A DNA stretch of 64,000 bases from positions 62,001 through 126,000 of the forward strand of contig NZ_JABFAU010000002.1 in assembly GCF_017168335.1 (NCBI RefSeq). Reading direction: 5' to 3'. The notes under the pieces are model-generated. The model was not told where the DNA came from, searched no databases, and saw only the letters and a program-made list of their open reading frames with translations. A program made the translations under genes and the position numbers. Within the stretch, counting starts at the first letter, position 1. Each line of letters starts with the position of its first letter. Shown piece by piece: positions 61,513-64,000 of the stretch. Source of the stretch: Rhodococcus sp. KRD162. GTDB lineage: Bacteria; Actinomycetota; Actinomycetes; Mycobacteriales; Mycobacteriaceae.

Positions 61513-62193
61513 ATGCAGATGACATACGGTGAGCTGCCTCAGCTCATGACCCTGATGACGGGCGACGAAAAGCATGGTGCGAGTGCCACATCCACGCTCG
61601 ATGTGTTGTGGGTGTTGTACTCCGACATACTTCGGCTCGATGTGGCCAATCCCGAAGACCCCGAACGTGATCGGTTCTACCTCTCCAAAGGGCACGGCCC
61701 CATGGCGTACTACGCGGTGCTCGCGGCACGGGGGTTCTTGACGCGCAGCGATCTCGAGTCCTTCGGCAGTTACGACTCGGCCCTGGGTAGTCATCCGGAC
61801 CGAACATTGGTCCGCGGTGTCGATATCGGATCGGGATCGCTCGGACACGGTATGGCGCTGGCAGCCGGAACTGCCGCTGCGCTGCGTATTCAGCAGAGCA
61901 CTGCCCGCGTCTTCGTGCTGATCGGCGACGCGGAACTCGACGAGGGCAGCAATATGGAAGCCATTCAATTCGCTGCGCGATCGCAGCTCGGCAACCTGAC
62001 GGCTGTGGTGATCGACAACGATTCTGCTGGTCTGGGGTGGCCCGGCGGTATCGCGGCACGGTTCGCGGTCGAGGGGTGGTCGACATCCGATGTCGACGGC
62101 CGAGATCACAGCGCGCTCAGGGGTGCGTTTCGTCTCGATCATGCCGAGCGGCCGCACGTGGTGGTCGCGCACGTCGAAACCAAGGAGAGCTGA
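61513..62193 (+). CDS. transketolase N-terminal subunit (TPP-binding half)
   Basis: A 226-residue short transketolase PP domain: SKGHGPMAYYAVLAARGFL, SLGHGMALAAGTAAALRI, and the TPP/Mg motif GDAELDEGSNMEAIQ…VVIDNDSAG. It is about 40–50 residues shorter than usual N-terminal halves, and the motif reads GDAE rather than GDGE. The ATG at 61513 has no ribosome site, consistent with the leaderless promoter; a second ATG at 61519 is in frame. The stop overlaps the next ATG (TGATG). It works only with the following subunit. Confidence 0.85.
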   Translation: MQMTYGELPQLMTLMTGDEKHGASATSTLDVLWVLYSDILRLDVANPEDPERDRFYLSKGHGPMAYYAVLAARGFLTRSDLESFGSYDSALGSHPDRTLVRGVDIGSGSLGHGMALAAGTAAALRIQQSTARVFVLIGDAELDEGSNMEAIQFAARSQLGNLTAVVIDNDSAGLGWPGGIAARFAVEGWSTSDVDGRDHSALRGAFRLDHAERPHVVVAHVETKES

Positions 62194-63092
62194 TGAACGG
62201 GACCGTGGACCAACGCGAATGCTTCTATCGCCTGGTGCCCGAGTTGTTGGCGCAGGACGAACGAATTGCGCTGGTACTGGCCGAGATCGGCGTGGGCTAT
62301 CTCGAACCCCATCTCACTCCGGATATCGAGCCGCGGGTGATCAACGTAGGAATTCGCGAGCAGGCGATGATAGGTGTCGCGGGCGGCCTGGCGCTCGCCG
62401 GTCTGCGTCCGATCGTGCACACCTTCCCACCGTTTCTGATCGAGCGGCCTTTCGAGCAGGTGAAGCTCGACCTGGGGCATCAGGATGTCGGGGCGGTCCT
62501 CGTCAGCTCCGGTGGCTCGTACGGTTGGCCACAAGGCGGCGAGACGCACTTCGGCCAGCGGGATGTGGCGCTGCTGGACACCCTCGACGGGTGGACGGTT
62601 CACGTGCCCGGGCACGTGGAGGAGGTCGAGTGGATGCTGCGCAGCGCGGCGTCGTCCGAGGACCGCGTGTACATCAGGCTCGACGGCGTCTCGAACGATC
62701 GATCCTACGGGAACCCCGACGGATCGATGGCTGTTCTGCAGGAGGGTGATTCGGGAACGGTGGTCAGCGTCGGACCGATGACGGATCGCGTCCTTGCCGC
62801 GGCGGAAGGTCGTGACGTGACGGTGTTGCACGCGTCGACAATCAGGCCCTTCGACATCCACACGCTGCGCGAGACCCTCACCGAGCCCGACGTGATGCTC
62901 GTCGAACCGTATCTCGCCGGAACCTCTGTGCCGCAGGTCGATCGGGCCTTGGCCGATGTGCGGCACCGGGTGCTGGGAGTCGGAGTCGAGGCCGGAGAAC
63001 GGCGTAGGTACGGCACAGTGGCCGAACACGACCACGCCAACGGCCTGGATGTCGAAGGGCTGGCGCAATCCATGGCGGAGTTCTTCGGCTGA
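62193..63092 (+). CDS. transketolase C-terminal subunit
   Basis: A 299-residue partner with the pyrimidine-binding and C-terminal domains: the catalytic Glu in RVINVGIREQAMIGVAGGLALAG, IVHTFPPFLIERPFEQVKLDLGHQ, and the final domain GTVVSVGPMTDRVLAAAEGRDVTVLHASTIRPFDIHTLRETL. Split transketolases of this kind often serve specialised sugar paths rather than the central pentose phosphate pathway. It is coupled to the N-terminal subunit by TGATG. Confidence 0.87.
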   Translation: MNGTVDQRECFYRLVPELLAQDERIALVLAEIGVGYLEPHLTPDIEPRVINVGIREQAMIGVAGGLALAGLRPIVHTFPPFLIERPFEQVKLDLGHQDVGAVLVSSGGSYGWPQGGETHFGQRDVALLDTLDGWTVHVPGHVEEVEWMLRSAASSEDRVYIRLDGVSNDRSYGNPDGSMAVLQEGDSGTVVSVGPMTDRVLAAAEGRDVTVLHASTIRPFDIHTLRETLTEPDVMLVEPYLAGTSVPQVDRALADVRHRVLGVGVEAGERRRYGTVAEHDHANGLDVEGLAQSMAEFFG

Positions 63093-63554
63093 TCAGGGCT
63101 GATGGCGTTCAAACCTGCCTTTGGCGACGGCATAGGCAGACGCGAGTAGTTCCCGGACCTGCGATCGGGTCTGCGAAGCCGGGTTGACCACGCAGATCCA
63201 CCCCGCAGTGCCGTACTGGGGATGGGCGGCAAGGGTGTCGTCGGCGTCGGCCCGAGGTGCGCGAGCAGCCTCGCGCGCAGGAACGCCCAGAAGCTGCTCG
63301 AAATCCTGCTTGCTTGCAACGACATTGACACGGAAGGCGTCAGACCGTTCCAATCGGGACAGCTCGTCGCCCGGATAGTTCTTGGTCACGATGGTTGCGA
63401 ACGGCTGAACAGTCGTCGGGATGGTCCCGTCGGGCGAGTAGTAGAAGAACACGTCGCCCCAGGCGAGCTCCGGAGTTCCGTCACCCTCTCGGGGGCGCTG
63501 CGCCACCGTGCCCTCGAAGCTGCCGACCAGATCTACGATGTCGTCGAGTGTCAT
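63093..63554 (-). CDS. DUF6194 family protein
   Basis: A 153-residue soluble protein: MTLDDIVDLVGSFEGTVAQRPREGDGTPELAWGDVFFYYSPDG, PFATIVTKNYPGDELSRLERSDAFRVNVVASKQDFEQLLG and HPQYGTAGWICVVNPASQTRSQVRELLASAYAVAKGR. The arrangement is that of DUF6194 (actinobacterial, MmcQ/YjbR-like fold). No role is known. It directly abuts the transketolase stop in convergent orientation. Confidence 0.75.
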   Translation of the reverse strand: MTLDDIVDLVGSFEGTVAQRPREGDGTPELAWGDVFFYYSPDGTIPTTVQPFATIVTKNYPGDELSRLERSDAFRVNVVASKQDFEQLLGVPAREAARAPRADADDTLAAHPQYGTAGWICVVNPASQTRSQVRELLASAYAVAKGRFERHQP

Positions 63555-63616
63555 GCATCGATGGTCACATGATCGGCAGCGTCTGCCCAGACTTCAGCCG
63601 ATCTACACGCAACTGT

Positions 63617-64000
63617 TCACGTTCTCGCGGTAGAGACTGCGCGGTGGATGATCTGTTCGATACGGTCGGCGTCGTCGGTATCTCGTGGGGCGTACAGGAA
63701 GACGTAGGTCTCGGGTAGCGCGAGTAGGGGGCGTCCGGCCAGCGGGTGCAGCTCTCCCCACCCCGCGGAGATGACGGTCTGAGCGTCGTCCGGTTGCAGC
63801 ACCACGTGCAGCGAACCTTCGCTCTCGTGCACGTGCAGAATCTCGCCCTTCGTCCGGGCAATCCACGGTGCCGCAGTACTGATATCCGTGACGTACAAGG
63901 CGTCGCCTCTGCGCTCGAAGTGGCTGCGCTCCATGTGAAACGGCCCGTCCGGTCGGGCTTCGGCGGCGACGGCGTCATTCAATCGCTCGATCAGCGTCGA
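63617..64000 (-). CDS. luciferase-domain (DUF5519-like) protein, 5' end beyond the window
   Basis: The frame is open to the right edge, so the start codon is outside the window. About 126 residues are visible: ERRGDALYVTDISTAAPWIARTKGEILHVHESEGSLHVVLQPDDAQTVISAGWGELHPLAG…YVFLYAPRDTDDADRIEQIIHRAV. The HVHESEGSLHV and GWGELHPL blocks are typical of the family named luciferase domain in Pfam. These are not light-producing enzymes as far as known. Partial, function unassigned. Confidence 0.7.
   Translation of the reverse strand, partial: STLIERLNDAVAAEARPDGPFHMERSHFERRGDALYVTDISTAAPWIARTKGEILHVHESEGSLHVVLQPDDAQTVISAGWGELHPLAGRPLLALPETYVFLYAPRDTDDADRIEQIIHRAVSTART

Overview
The window is GC-rich actinobacterial DNA, most likely a Rhodococcus or close relative in the Nocardiaceae. 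The block membrane glycosyltransferase – rpsF – ssb – rpsR – rplI – dnaB matches the order around Rv0051–Rv0058 in mycobacteria, and dnaB carries a P-loop intein. CtpC with its DUF1490 partner, a SulP–carbonic anhydrase fusion, DUF222/HNH and EspG/PPE-like genes point the same way. Identities come from reading the proteins; no database search was possible.

Layout. 1–13.6 kb is chromosomal housekeeping and stress DNA: a cupin end, a tandem universal stress protein, an acyl-ACP desaturase relative with altered diiron ligands, a PucR regulator, an ABC/FtsX exporter, an isochorismatase-type hydrolase, tRNA-Arg(CCU), a CPBP protease, an SOS-type DUF222/HNH gene, a DEAD-box helicase, and an ECF-type ATPase that stops mid-domain. 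About 13.6–32.1 kb is an accessory segment whose two ends both cut genes. It holds small hypothetical and secreted proteins, a nucleotidyltransferase, a gamma-butyrolactone-receptor-like TetR, an EspR-like regulator, a protease beside an inhibitor-like protein, and a type I-E CRISPR effector operon (cse1-cse2-cas7-cas5-cas6e). That operon diverges from a helicase with HA domains. There is no cas3, cas1, cas2 or array, and cas6e is cut in half at the right junction, where it runs into a terD-family gene that has lost its own 3' end.

32–43 kb is a tellurium-resistance-type (Ter) stress region. It has a DUF2975/HTH pair with a dense operator, an orphan PPE-like/EspG pair, and a Ter-linked operon (C–C lyase, PRTase/TRSP–StiP fusion, HAD phosphatase) of the kind proposed to make a nucleoside-like metabolite, followed by terD and a TerC/DUF475 membrane protein. 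43–53.4 kb carries LuxR-type regulators, a GT87 mannosyltransferase-like protein, the ribosomal/ssb operon, the SulP–carbonic anhydrase fusion, and dnaB with a 416-residue class 3 intein. 53.4–64 kb is metabolic and regulatory: DUF3297, an aldo/keto reductase operon, ctpC with a PacL-like partner, a GNAT, an L7/L12-CTD-like membrane protein, a WYL regulator, a TIGR03086 protein, a split transketolase, and a truncated gene at the edge.

Main observations: (1) the doubly broken 18.5-kb segment with 10-bp matches near both junctions; (2) the Cas3-less, Cas6e-truncated I-E operon beside an HA helicase, with a clamp-binding-like C-terminus on Cse1; (3) two MerR-type promoters with 19-bp spacers that place start codons 6–7 nt after the -10, predicting leaderless mRNAs; (4) several clean palindromic operators; (5) a zinc-finger-containing class 3 intein in DnaB.
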